In this document: one piece after another, positions 22,973 to 30,340 of the stretch
How positions within the stretch are numbered: the stretch's first letter is position 1
Layout of the letters: the number at the start of each line of letters is the position of its first letter
Source of the DNA: DASXUC01 sp036004445
Lineage (GTDB): Bacteria > Sysuimicrobiota > Sysuimicrobiia > Sysuimicrobiales > Kaftiobacteriaceae
Reading direction: 5' to 3'
DNA length: 30,340 nt
NCBI GenBank assembly: GCA_036004445.1
Contig: DASYRL010000129.1
Span: forward strand, 1-30,340
Notes under the pieces: model-generated
What the model was told of the DNA's origin: nothing
Seen by the model: the letters and a program-made list of their open reading frames with translations, nothing else
The model's database searches: none
Translations under genes and position numbers: made by a program

Positions 22973-24498
22973 GGCGCCGCCGGAAGCCGCCGTTTGGTTC
23001 CGGCCATGTACAGGCCGAGCTCTTCGGGCGTCGCCTCGCCGCGCGTGAACTCGGCGACGAGCTCGCCCCCGCACATGACGCCGATGCGATCGGACAGCGA
23101 TAGCACTTCTTCCAGGTTGGCCGATACCAACAGGACGGCCATCCCCTTGCCTTTGGCCGCCAGCAGCTGCTGCTCGACGAACTCCGTGGCGCCGATGTCC
23201 AGCCCGCGCGTGGGCTGGGCGGCGATGAGCACCTTCGGGGCGAAGGCGAACTCGCGCGCGACGATCACCTTCTGCTGGTTGCCGCCGGACAGCGCGAGCA
23301 CGGGAAGATCCACACTGGATACGCGGATGTCATACTCCTTGATGCGCTCGGCGGTGAACGCCTTGGCCGCCCGGACGTCCTGCAGCAAGCCGGCGGTGAA
23401 CTCGGGTTGGGTGTGGTGGCCCAGGATCGCATTCTCCCAGACCGACATCGGCAGGACCAATCCGCGGCGGTGGCGGTCTTCCGGGATGTAGGCCACCCCC
23501 AGCATGGTGATCTCCCGCGCCCCGGCGCGGGTGACGTCCCGGCCGTCGATCACCAGGCGGCCCGAGGTCACCGGCCGCAGGCCGACCAGAGCTTCCACCA
23601 GCTCTGATTGGCCATTGCCCTCGACACCCGCGATGCCGTAGATCTCGCCGGCGTGGACGTTCAGCGACACCCGGTGAACGGCTGCCTTGGCGCCGACGCC
23701 CGCCACCGAGAGGTCCTCGGCCTCCAGGCGCACCGCACCCGGCGTCACGTCGGGCCGGTCGAGCTGCAGAAGGACCGGCCGGCCCACCATCATTTCCGCC
23801 AGCTGCGTCTTCGTCGTGGCGGCGGTGGCCACCGTCCCGACCACCTCCCCGCGGCGGAGGACCGTGATGCGGTCGGAGATCTGCAGCACCTCGTCGAGGA
23901 TGTGGCTGATGAAAATAATCGTCTTCCCCTGTTCGCGCAGGCGCCGGAGGTTGTTGAACAGCTCGTCCACTTCCTGGGGGACCAACACCGCGGTGGGCTC
24001 GTCGAGGATGAGCAGTTCCGCGCCGCGGTAGAGCACCTTGATGATTTCGACCCGCTGCTGGGCGCCCACGCCCAGCGTGCTGACCTCCGCGGCGGGGTCC
24101 AGCGCGAAGCCATACTGCGCGCAGAGGTCGGCGACCGCCCGCTGCGCCTCGCGCATGCGCAGCCGGCCCAGCGCGCGAACGGGCTCGCTGCCCAAGATGA
24201 CGTTCTCGGCCACGGTGAAGCGCGGGATGAGCATGAAGTGCTGGTGCACCATCCCAATTCCCAGCGCCAGCGCCTCAGCCGGGCTGTCGATCGTCACCGT
24301 CCGCCCGCGGACGGAGATCGATCCTGCATCGGGTTGGTACAGCCCGTAGAGGGTGCGCATCAGGGTCGACTTCCCGGCGCCGTTCTCGCCGACAAGGGCG
24401 TGGATCTCCCCCTCGGCGACGGCCAGGTCGATCCGGTGGTTGGCAACAACGCCGGGGAAGCGCTTGGTGATGCCGTGCAGCTCGATGAACGTGCTCAT
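22969..24498 (-). CDS. Nucleoside-type ABC transporter ATPase with two ATPase domains (NupO-like)
   Basis: A 509-residue protein with two tandem ABC domains, as in sugar and nucleoside importers. First domain: Walker A VGENGAGKST (about 36-45), Q-loop in MVHQHFML and Walker B LLILDEPTAVL. Second domain: an atypical Walker A VEGNGQSELVEALVG (the usual Lys is missing, normal for this subfamily), signature LSGGNQQKV and a degenerate Walker B with AAQPTRGLD. Start ATG 24496-24498; the sequence directly upstream is the dispersed 32-bp element, so the ribosome binding site (AGGG) falls inside a repeat. It powers the two permeases encoded downstream. Confidence 0.96.
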   Translation of the reverse strand: MSTFIELHGITKRFPGVVANHRIDLAVAEGEIHALVGENGAGKSTLMRTLYGLYQPDAGSISVRGRTVTIDSPAEALALGIGMVHQHFMLIPRFTVAENVILGSEPVRALGRLRMREAQRAVADLCAQYGFALDPAAEVSTLGVGAQQRVEIIKVLYRGAELLILDEPTAVLVPQEVDELFNNLRRLREQGKTIIFISHILDEVLQISDRITVLRRGEVVGTVATAATTKTQLAEMMVGRPVLLQLDRPDVTPGAVRLEAEDLSVAGVGAKAAVHRVSLNVHAGEIYGIAGVEGNGQSELVEALVGLRPVTSGRLVIDGRDVTRAGAREITMLGVAYIPEDRHRRGLVLPMSVWENAILGHHTQPEFTAGLLQDVRAAKAFTAERIKEYDIRVSSVDLPVLALSGGNQQKVIVAREFAFAPKVLIAAQPTRGLDIGATEFVEQQLLAAKGKGMAVLLVSANLEEVLSLSDRIGVMCGGELVAEFTRGEATPEELGLYMAGTKRRLPAAP

Positions 24499-24499
24499 C

Positions 24500-24531
24500 G
24501 CCCTGAGCGAGGGAAGCGAATCGAAGGGCTC
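24500..24531. repeat. Dispersed 32-bp element, copy 2 (upstream of ABC ATPase)
   Basis: Matches 19878-19909 at 28 of 32 positions, same orientation. Perfect terminal inverted GCCCT/AGGGC. It ends one base before the ATPase start codon. Confidence 0.8.
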
Positions 24532-24549
24532 ATCCGGTCTTCAGATAAA

Positions 24550-24586
24550 CAAGCGAGGGGTGGATTTCCTTCCCACCCCTCGCTTG
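24550..24586. terminator. Perfect 14-bp hairpin between bmp and the ABC ATPase
   Basis: Arms 24550-24563 and 24573-24586 pair perfectly (14 bp) around a 9-base loop, starting 16 bases after the bmp stop. On the minus strand it is followed by GTTTATCT, a weak U-tract. It may be a leaky terminator or 3'-end stabiliser that makes the binding protein more abundant than the membrane parts. Confidence 0.75.
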
Positions 24587-24602
24587 CTTCTTCACCCGCA
24601 GC

Positions 24603-25682
24603 TCACTTCGGCAGGTTCTTGAGGAACGTATCCAGTTCCGCCTTGGTGGTGGGCACGACGATCTCGCCGCTGACGATCTTACCCCGCAGTTCGTCGAGCT
24701 TCGTCTTGTAGGGCGCGATCATGTCGCGGTTAACGTCGTTCTCGGCATAGCCGACGCCGTCTTCGGCGAGCCCGAAGTTGCGGTAGCCGCCGGTGAATTT
24801 GCCGTCGATGAACGCCTTGATCGTCTCGAAGACCGCCACGTCTACCCGCTTCAACATGGAGGTGAGGATGTGCGGGCGCTGGTCCTCCTTGACGGTCAGC
24901 GACTGGTCGGCATCCACGCCGATGGCGAGTTTGTCCTTGACGACGGCGGCTTCGAACACGCCGATCCCGGTGCCGCCCGACGCGTGGTAGATGATATCGG
25001 CGCCGCGGTCATACTCGGCGAGCGCCAGCTCCTTGCCCTTGACCGGGTCGCGGAACGCCTCACCGGTGGTGCCCGCATACTCGGAGAAGACCTCGATGTT
25101 CGGGTTCACATACTTCGCGCCGGCGATGAAGCCGACCTCGAACTTTTCGATCAGCGGGATCTTCATGCCGCCGACGAACCCGATCTTCCCTGTCTTCGAC
25201 GCCTGCGCCGCCGCCGCGCCGACGAGGAAGGATCCCTCCTGCTCCTTGAACAGCAGGCAGACGACGTTGCTCTGGTCCGTCAGATCGGGGATGAACCCGT
25301 CGACGATGCCGAACTTGACGTTGGGGAAGTCCTTCGACACGCGCTGGACGCTGTCGGTGAACAGGAAGCCGATCCCGAAGATCAGCTGGTAGCCTTCCCC
25401 GGCGAGCAGCCGCAGCAGTTCCTCTCGGTTCTCCCCGCCGGCGGTGGGCTCGAGATCCCGCGTCTCGATCCGGTCGCCGAACTCTCGCTGGGCCCGCTCG
25501 AGCCCGGCGAATGCCATGTCATTGAAGGACAGGTCGCCCCGTCCGCCGACGTCATAGACGATACCGACTTTGATCTTTGGAGCCGATGGAGCCTGCTGAG
25601 CCTGTCGCTGACACCCGACCGTGGCCAGGATGGCCACGACGAGCAGTGCGAGGAACATCACCGCCGTGCGACGCCTGCGCAT
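24603..25682 (-). CDS. BMP-family nucleoside-binding lipoprotein
   Basis: A 359-residue substrate-binding lipoprotein of the basic membrane protein (BMP/PnrA) family. ATG at 25680-25682 has GGAGGGGA 6 bases upstream. A type II signal peptide is visible: MRRRRTAVMFLALLVVAILATVG followed by Cys24, the lipidated residue (written here in parts MRRRR, a hydrophobic core, ATVGC). The mature protein begins its fold with KIKVGIVYDVGG and has LSFNDMAFAG, GIGFLFTDS, GFVGGMKIPLIEKFEVGF and the C-terminal GVGYAENDV. Family members bind purine and other nucleosides; the Asp and Phe of the ligand pocket cannot be assigned by eye. It supplies the importer encoded downstream, and pseudouridine is the likely ligand from context. 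Confidence 0.94.
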   Translation of the reverse strand: MRRRRTAVMFLALLVVAILATVGCQRQAQQAPSAPKIKVGIVYDVGGRGDLSFNDMAFAGLERAQREFGDRIETRDLEPTAGGENREELLRLLAGEGYQLIFGIGFLFTDSVQRVSKDFPNVKFGIVDGFIPDLTDQSNVVCLLFKEQEGSFLVGAAAAQASKTGKIGFVGGMKIPLIEKFEVGFIAGAKYVNPNIEVFSEYAGTTGEAFRDPVKGKELALAEYDRGADIIYHASGGTGIGVFEAAVVKDKLAIGVDADQSLTVKEDQRPHILTSMLKRVDVAVFETIKAFIDGKFTGGYRNFGLAEDGVGYAENDVNRDMIAPYKTKLDELRGKIVSGEIVVPTTKAELDTFLKNLPK

Positions 25683-25698
25683 CGATTCTCCCCTCCCT

Positions 25699-25727
25699 GG
25701 AATCCTCGGGTACGGGGGACGGATTCC
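25699..25727. repeat. Inverted repeat GGAATCC/GGATTCC upstream of bmp
   Basis: GGAATCC (25699-25705) and GGATTCC (25721-25727) are exact inverted copies around 15 bases, in the 74-base gap between ftsK and bmp. It overlaps the 5' leader of bmp and could be an operator or a leader hairpin; no promoter boxes are clear. Confidence 0.45.
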
Positions 25728-25756
25728 TTGGGTGGGAGGAGGTTTCCTCTCGCCGG

Positions 25757-28033
25757 CTACCGGAGCAGTTGCTCCAACTGGTCGATGCCGACCAGGACCT
25801 CGCGCGGGTTGCTGCCCTGCGTGGGTCCCACGATGCCCTTCTCCTCCAGCTGATCGACAATCCGCGCGGCGCGGACGTAGCCGATCTTCATCTTGCGCTG
25901 CAGCAGCGACACCGAACCGTACCCGGCGCGGACGACGAGCCGCGCGGCCTCGCCCAGGAGCTCGTCGCCGTCTCCGGCTTCGGCGGTGGTCTCCCGCTCG
26001 GCGTGGATGAGATCCTGGTCGTAGACCGGTTTGCCCTGGGACTTCCACCACTCCACGAGGGCCTGGATCTCGCTGTCGGCGATGAACGCGCCCTGGGCGC
26101 GGACCGCTCGGGCGGCGCCGATGGGCATGAACAGCATGTCCCCCTTCCCCAGCAGCTTCTCGGCTCCCGGCATGTCGAGGATGGTGCGGCTGTCGACCTG
26201 GCTGCTGACCGCGAACGCGAGGCGCGAGGGGATGTTGGCCTTGATCAGCCCGGTGATGACGTCCACGGACGGGCGCTGTGTCGCGACCACCAGATGGATG
26301 CCGGTGGCGCGCGTCATCTGGGCGAGGCGGCAGATCACGTCTTCGAAGTCGGCCGGCGCGACCATCATCAGGTCGGCCAGCTCGTCGATGATGATGACGA
26401 TGTAGGGCAGCCGCTCGACGTCGGGGAGCTCATTGTAGGCCTGGATGTTGCGGGTCCCGGAGCCGGCGAAGCGCTCGAACCGCGCTTCCATCTCGGTGAG
26501 CATCTGCTTCAGCGTGCCCGCTGCCGCCCGCGGGTTGGTCACGACTGGGGCCAGCAGGTGCGGGATGTTGTTGAAGTTCGCGAACTCCACGCGCTTGGGA
26601 TCGATCATCACCAGCCGGCAGTCCGCCGGCGTACAGCGAAACAAGAGGCTGGCGATGATCGCATTGAGCATCACTGATTTGCCCGATCCGGTCGCGCCGG
26701 CGATCAGCAGGTGGGGCATCTCCGCGAGGTCGGCGAGGATGGGATGGCCGGCGATGTCCTTGCCGATGGCCACCGTGAGCAGGGCCGTCTCCCGCTGGTA
26801 GTCCTCGGTGGAGAGAATCTCCTTGATGTGCACCAGGCTGGCTTTCTGGTTGGGCAGCTCGATGCCGACCACGGACTTGCCCGGGATCGGCGCCTCGATG
26901 CGCACGCTGGGCGCCGCCAGCGCGAGGGCGATGTCGTTGGTGAGGCTGCTGATCTTCTGCACGCGGACCCCCGGCGCGGGCTGCACCTCAAAGCGCGTGA
27001 CGACCGGCCCATGCTCCCAGCGCACGACTTTCGCTTCAACCCCGAAACTGTCGAGCGTCTGTTCCAGCATGCGCGCCACGTCGACCGGTTCCATGCGTCC
27101 TTTGGCCCGGCTGGCCGGAAGGTCGGTCAGCAGGGAGATCGGCGGGGCGGCGAACCCGCCGGCGGGCACGTGTAGGGGAAGCGATACCTGCTGGGCTTGA
27201 GGTTCTCGCGGCCGCGATCTTGGAGCCGGGGCATCCAGCGTCACCACGTCGGGCAGCACGTTCGCTTCCGCCGCTTCTCGCTGGCGCCCGGCGGCTCGGG
27301 CGGAGGGAATCGGAGGCGGCGCGGCTGCGGTTGCCGCGCTGACCGATGGGCCGTCGGCGATGGGCATCCGTGGTACGGCGCCAGCCAGCTGGGCCTGCGC
27401 GCGGACCCGATCCCCTGCCGCCCGCAGGCGGCCGGCCCCGATGCGCGCCAGCGAGGCGATGCCCTCCCACAGAGCCGCGAGCAGTGCGACCGCGGCGCGT
27501 CCGAGAAACACCAGCCCCTGCCCGGCCGCCCGGCCGGCATGCGTGAGCAGTGCCCACGCCACTTCGACGACCGTGCCGATCCGCGTGCCCGTCCACAGAA
27601 AGATCGCGCCGGCCGCGCCGAGGACAGTCACGAGCCAGAGTCCCACGTTGCCGAGCGCGCGGCGGAGCAGCCACACCAGCATCGCCCCCAGCGCGCCGGC
27701 GCCCTGTCCCGCCACACCCGCAGCGAACTCCCGCCCTGCCGGCGTCCGCGCGTGGATCGCGATGATCACGACGACGGCCAACAGGCACATCGCGCCGATC
27801 CGGCGCGTAAAGCGGGCCCGTTGGCCGGCCAGCACCAGGATTGCGCCGGCCAGAAAGACCGCGACGGGGATTCCCGCTGCCAGCGCGCCCAGCATCCACC
27901 GCTGCGCGTGCCCGAGCAGCGCCGGGAGACCCGTCGCTTTCGGCAGGAACGAGAGCCCGAGGATCAGTCCGAGGACCAGCAGGATCGCACCGGCCGCCTG
28001 CGTCTTCCCGGACTCCGATCTCTTGCGCCCCAT
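25757..28033 (-). CDS. ftsK: DNA translocase FtsK/SpoIIIE
   Basis: A 758-residue FtsK-type motor that pumps chromosomal DNA through the division septum. The N-terminal 180 residues have about four membrane helices (AAGAILLVLGLILGLSFLP first). A Pro/Ala-rich linker follows, then the motor: LVHIKEILSTEDYQ, Walker A AGATGSGKSVML (about 447) and Walker B IVIIIDELADLMM (about 543). The C-terminal gamma winged helix (about 690-755) contains VRAGYGSVSLLQRKMKIGY, which binds KOPS/SRS-type DNA sequences. Length fits SpoIIIE (787 in B. subtilis). ATG 28031-28033 has a moderate GAGGGGG about 10 bases upstream. bmp follows, an arrangement also found in some Bacillota (family knowledge). Confidence 0.97.
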   Translation of the reverse strand: MGRKRSESGKTQAAGAILLVLGLILGLSFLPKATGLPALLGHAQRWMLGALAAGIPVAVFLAGAILVLAGQRARFTRRIGAMCLLAVVVIIAIHARTPAGREFAAGVAGQGAGALGAMLVWLLRRALGNVGLWLVTVLGAAGAIFLWTGTRIGTVVEVAWALLTHAGRAAGQGLVFLGRAAVALLAALWEGIASLARIGAGRLRAAGDRVRAQAQLAGAVPRMPIADGPSVSAATAAAPPPIPSARAAGRQREAAEANVLPDVVTLDAPAPRSRPREPQAQQVSLPLHVPAGGFAAPPISLLTDLPASRAKGRMEPVDVARMLEQTLDSFGVEAKVVRWEHGPVVTRFEVQPAPGVRVQKISSLTNDIALALAAPSVRIEAPIPGKSVVGIELPNQKASLVHIKEILSTEDYQRETALLTVAIGKDIAGHPILADLAEMPHLLIAGATGSGKSVMLNAIIASLLFRCTPADCRLVMIDPKRVEFANFNNIPHLLAPVVTNPRAAAGTLKQMLTEMEARFERFAGSGTRNIQAYNELPDVERLPYIVIIIDELADLMMVAPADFEDVICRLAQMTRATGIHLVVATQRPSVDVITGLIKANIPSRLAFAVSSQVDSRTILDMPGAEKLLGKGDMLFMPIGAARAVRAQGAFIADSEIQALVEWWKSQGKPVYDQDLIHAERETTAEAGDGDELLGEAARLVVRAGYGSVSLLQRKMKIGYVRAARIVDQLEEKGIVGPTQGSNPREVLVGIDQLEQLLR

Positions 28034-28059
28034 CGGCTTAACGCCCCCTCACGGATTCC

Positions 28060-28851
28060 TCAAGCCAACGCGACTACGATGATGCCGACGACGATGCAGT
28101 ACACGGCGAAGACCGCCAGCCGGCCCCGGCGCACGATCTGCAGCAGCCAGGCGATGGCCAGCGCGCCTGAGATCAGCGCGGCGAGGAATCCCGCCAGCAG
28201 CTGGGCGACAGTGTATCCGGCCGCCACTCCGGCGGAATAGTCTTTCAAGCCGAACAACCCAGCCCCGGCCACCGCGGGGACGGCCACGAGGAAAGAGAAT
28301 CGCGCGGCCTCTTCGGGGGTCATGCCCAGCCAGGTGGCGGCAACGATCGTCACCCCGGAACGCGAGATCCCCGGGATGATCGCCGCGGCCTGTGCCACGC
28401 CGACGCCCACGCCGTCCATGGGGCCGGCGTCAATCGCGGCCCGCGTGCCACGGCGGTTCACCAGCAAGAGGATCACCCCGGTCAGCACCAGCTGGAACGC
28501 CGTCCCGCGCAGCGATCCGAACATCGCCTCAAATCGGGACTCCAAGGCGATACCGATCACCGCGGTGATGGCGGTGGCGACGACGATCGCCCATCCCAGC
28601 CGGCGGTACCCGTGCAGGTCGGGGCGCGTGTCGGTGAACGTCGAGATGAGCCCGCGGAGTACCTTCAGCAGGTCCGCTCGGAACAGCCACGCCGCCGCGG
28701 CGGCCGTGCCCAGGTGAAGGACAGATTCCAGCAGGATGCCCGGACGGGTGACACCAAGGAGCGATTCGGCAAACAGCAGGTGAGCCGTGCTGCTGACGGG
28801 GAGGAACTCGGTTAGGCCCTGCACGAGGCCAAGGATGACCATCTGCAGCAC
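28060..28851 (-). CDS. uppP: Undecaprenyl-diphosphatase UppP (BacA)
   Basis: A 263-residue integral membrane enzyme that recycles the cell-wall carrier lipid by removing a phosphate from undecaprenyl diphosphate. Conserved catalytic blocks are present: GLVQGLTEFLPVSSTAHL (starting near residue 8) with the Glu of TEF and the Ser pair, and IPGISRSGVTI with its Ser-Arg-Ser. Multiple hydrophobic helices fill the rest. The start is GTG at 28849-28851 because GGGAG lies 7 bases upstream; ATG three codons later is also possible. It shares its transcript with udg (46-base gap) upstream and ftsK (26 bases) downstream. High levels of UppP confer bacitracin tolerance in other bacteria. Confidence 0.96.
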   Translation of the reverse strand: MLQMVILGLVQGLTEFLPVSSTAHLLFAESLLGVTRPGILLESVLHLGTAAAAAWLFRADLLKVLRGLISTFTDTRPDLHGYRRLGWAIVVATAITAVIGIALESRFEAMFGSLRGTAFQLVLTGVILLLVNRRGTRAAIDAGPMDGVGVGVAQAAAIIPGISRSGVTIVAATWLGMTPEEAARFSFLVAVPAVAGAGLFGLKDYSAGVAAGYTVAQLLAGFLAALISGALAIAWLLQIVRRGRLAVFAVYCIVVGIIVVALA

Positions 28852-28897
28852 GACGATGCTCCCGCGAAAAGTCCGACGCCACTGCGACTCAGTTCAA

Positions 28898-29512
28898 CTA
28901 TTTCGTCTTCGCGGATCTCCGCCGACTTCCTGTCGCCAGCAACTCCTGCAGGCGCCGGAAATCACGCCGCAGGATTGTGTTCCACCTGGGGCCGTAGCGG
29001 GCCATGGCGGGATGGTAGAGCGCGACGACGGCGAACGCATCGTGGGCGACGGCGCGGCCGTGGACCTTTGCGAGCTCACTGCTCGGGCTGACCGACTTCA
29101 GCGCGAGGCCGCCCAGCGTGACCACGATCCTGGGCCGGATGATCGCCAACTGCTCCAGCAGCCAGGGCGTGCACGCGGCGATTTCGTCCCGCGACGGGTC
29201 GCGGTTGCGCCCGGGCGGACCCCCGACGAACGGACGCGACTTGACGAGGTTCGTGATGTAGACGTCGTCCCGGGACAGTCCAATCGACGCCAGCAGTTCG
29301 TCGAAGACCCGTCCGGCGCGCCCGACGAAGGGTACCCCGCGTAGATCTTCCTGGCGTCCCGGCGCTTCGCCCACGAAGACGATCCGCGCGGTCGCCGGTC
29401 CCGTCCCCGGCACGGCGTTCGTGCGGGTGCGATGCAGCGGGCAGCGATCGCAGCGCCGGATCCGGGCGTGCAGGCGGTCGAGCGCGTCCTGCGCGGAGGA
29501 CCGGTTAGACAG
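28898..29512 (-). CDS. Family 4-type uracil-DNA glycosylase (Fe-S), non-standard start
   Basis: This enzyme removes uracil from DNA. Motifs: FVGEAPGRQED (water-activating loop), PFVGRAGRVFDELL, VYITNLVKSRP and ALYHPAM. A GTG at 29413 would give 171 residues but lacks the Fe-S cysteines of the family. Reading upstream in frame reveals them: IRRCDRCPLHRTRTNAV, preceded by a helix AQDALDRLHA. No ATG, GTG or TTG opens this extension, so CTG at 29510-29512, overlapping the end of dapA by 8 bases, is the best start (204 residues). A third cysteine normally in the VKCRP motif is Ser here (codon 29237-29239); the fourth (AACTPWL) is present. The Fe-S ligand set is therefore altered, or another residue substitutes. 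Confidence 0.85.
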   Translation of the reverse strand: MSNRSSAQDALDRLHARIRRCDRCPLHRTRTNAVPGTGPATARIVFVGEAPGRQEDLRGVPFVGRAGRVFDELLASIGLSRDDVYITNLVKSRPFVGGPPGRNRDPSRDEIAACTPWLLEQLAIIRPRIVVTLGGLALKSVSPSSELAKVHGRAVAHDAFAVVALYHPAMARYGPRWNTILRRDFRRLQELLATGSRRRSAKTK

Positions 29513-30340
29513 GTGCGAGTGCCAGTTCCTTGAGCACGGCCCCGATCTGTTCCTTCTCCTTCGCGGTGGCCTCGACCAGCGGCAGCCGCGGCTTGCCGAC
29601 GTTGAACCCGCTGAGGTTGAGCGCCGCCTTCAGCGGCACGGGGTTGGTCGTGATGAACAGGACCTTGAACAGCGGGAAGAGCTTGAGGTGGATGGCCAGC
29701 GCCTTGCGGACGTCACCCTGCTCGTACGCGCGCACCATTTCGGCGATCTCGGCTCCGGCGAGGTGTGACGCCACGCTGACGATGCCCGCCCCGCCCACGG
29801 CGAGGATCGGGAGGGTGAGACTGTCGTCTCCGCTGTAGATGAGGAACTCCGGACCCGTCCGGCGGCGGATCTCCGAAGCCTGGTCGAGGCTGCCGCTGGC
29901 TTCCTTCACCGCGACGATGTTGGGCACGTCGGCCAGTCGGGCGATCGTCTCCGGCGCCGCGTTGACGCCGGTGCGTCCCGGAATGTTGTAGAGCATGCAC
30001 GGCAGCGACGTGGACTCCGCGATCGTGCGGAAGTGAGCGTACAGGCCGTCCTGCGACGGCCGGTTGTAATACGGATTGACCAGCAGGATGCCGTCCGCGC
30101 CGGCGGAGGCGGCCTGCTTGGTCAGGTGCACGGAATGCCGGGTATCGTTGGTCCCGGTGCCGGCGACGACGGTGGCGCGGCCGCCCACGGCGTCCTTCAC
30201 CGCCTTGAACAGCTGCACCTTTTCCTCATCGCTCAGCGTCGGGGACTCACCGGTCGTGCCGGCGACGACGATCCCGTCCGATCCACTGTCGATCAGGCGC
30301 TTGGCCAGCGCCTTAGCCTGCTCGATGTCGACGGCGCCCC
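29505..30340 (-). CDS. dapA: 4-hydroxy-tetrahydrodipicolinate synthase, 5' end outside window
   Basis: DapA condenses pyruvate with aspartate semialdehyde, the first committed step to diaminopimelate and lysine, feeding peptidoglycan. 278 residues are visible; the N-terminal 15-20 lie beyond the right edge. The frame is open from 30338, so the internal GTG at 30218 is not the start. Motifs: GTTGESPTL (substrate loop), the Tyr of LVNPYYNRPSQDGL, YNIPGRTG and the Schiff-base Lys of VAVKEASGS. In this gene neighbourhood dapA commonly lies upstream of the ftsK/spoIIIE region in Bacillota. The udg start overlaps its stop. Alternative: a related N-acetylneuraminate lyase-family enzyme, unlikely given the motifs. 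Confidence 0.95.
   Translation of the reverse strand, partial: GAVDIEQAKALAKRLIDSGSDGIVVAGTTGESPTLSDEEKVQLFKAVKDAVGGRATVVAGTGTNDTRHSVHLTKQAASAGADGILLVNPYYNRPSQDGLYAHFRTIAESTSLPCMLYNIPGRTGVNAAPETIARLADVPNIVAVKEASGSLDQASEIRRRTGPEFLIYSGDDSLTLPILAVGGAGIVSVASHLAGAEIAEMVRAYEQGDVRKALAIHLKLFPLFKVLFITTNPVPLKAALNLSGFNVGKPRLPLVEATAKEKEQIGAVLKELALAPV

Noticed and set aside
25683..26051. Extension of the BMP lipoprotein upstream of ATG 25682
   Set aside because: It overlaps the end of ftsK and would bury the lipoprotein signal peptide; a good ribosome site precedes 25682.
917..30340. Selenoprotein gene with in-frame UGA inside the window
   Set aside because: All recognised genes read through to normal family lengths without an internal TGA, and no truncated redox protein was seen.

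Overview
This is a GC-rich bacterial chromosome segment with tightly packed core genes. All genes lie on the minus strand except a truncated GGDEF gene at the left edge. The gene order (dapA ... ftsK ... bmp-nupOPQ ... rodZ, cinA, recA, rny, ymdB) resembles the Bacillota-type chromosomal neighbourhood. RNase Y, YmdB and a Gram-positive-style SOS box in the recA promoter also point to a Terrabacteria (Bacillati) lineage. No species can be named from the sequence alone; an uncultivated high-GC phylum is plausible (inference).

In the direction of transcription (right to left) the window holds six blocks. (1) dapA (5' end outside the window), a family-4-type uracil-DNA glycosylase, uppP and ftsK. 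(2) A BMP lipoprotein, a double ABC ATPase and two permeases of the nucleoside-importer type, followed by a PfkB kinase and psuG; together these form a candidate pseudouridine uptake and salvage locus. (3) rodZ-like, cinA and thpR, with overlapping stops and starts. (4) recA, with a strong promoter carrying a LexA-like box, then recX, a UvrD-type helicase fused to a RecB-like Fe-S nuclease, an SbcD/YhaO-like nuclease and an SbcC/YhaN-like ATPase with a membrane hairpin; the last four junctions are nearly all 4-bp overlaps. (5) rny, ymdB and a PHP phosphoesterase, an RNA-turnover group; rny appears to start at an AUU codon. (6) A zinc-ribbon membrane protein, selA, selB, the selenocysteine tRNA gene selC, and one unrecognised small gene. 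Blocks 5 and 6 could be one long transcription unit encoding the whole selABC decoding apparatus. No gene in the window looks like a selenoprotein.

The most unusual non-coding signal is a set of short tandem or inverted repeats (unit about 7-10 bp, different sequence at each site) sitting on or just after stop codons at five gene junctions: selB/selC, selA/selB, PHP/zinc ribbon, psuG/rodZ and nupQ/psuK. In several cases the repeat supplies the last codons of the upstream gene. In addition, a 32-bp dispersed element occurs twice, at the psuK/psuG junction (where it encodes the PsuG N-terminus) and immediately before the ABC ATPase gene. No insertion sequence, CRISPR array, prophage or rRNA gene was seen, and no gene-free stretch exceeds about 165 bases.
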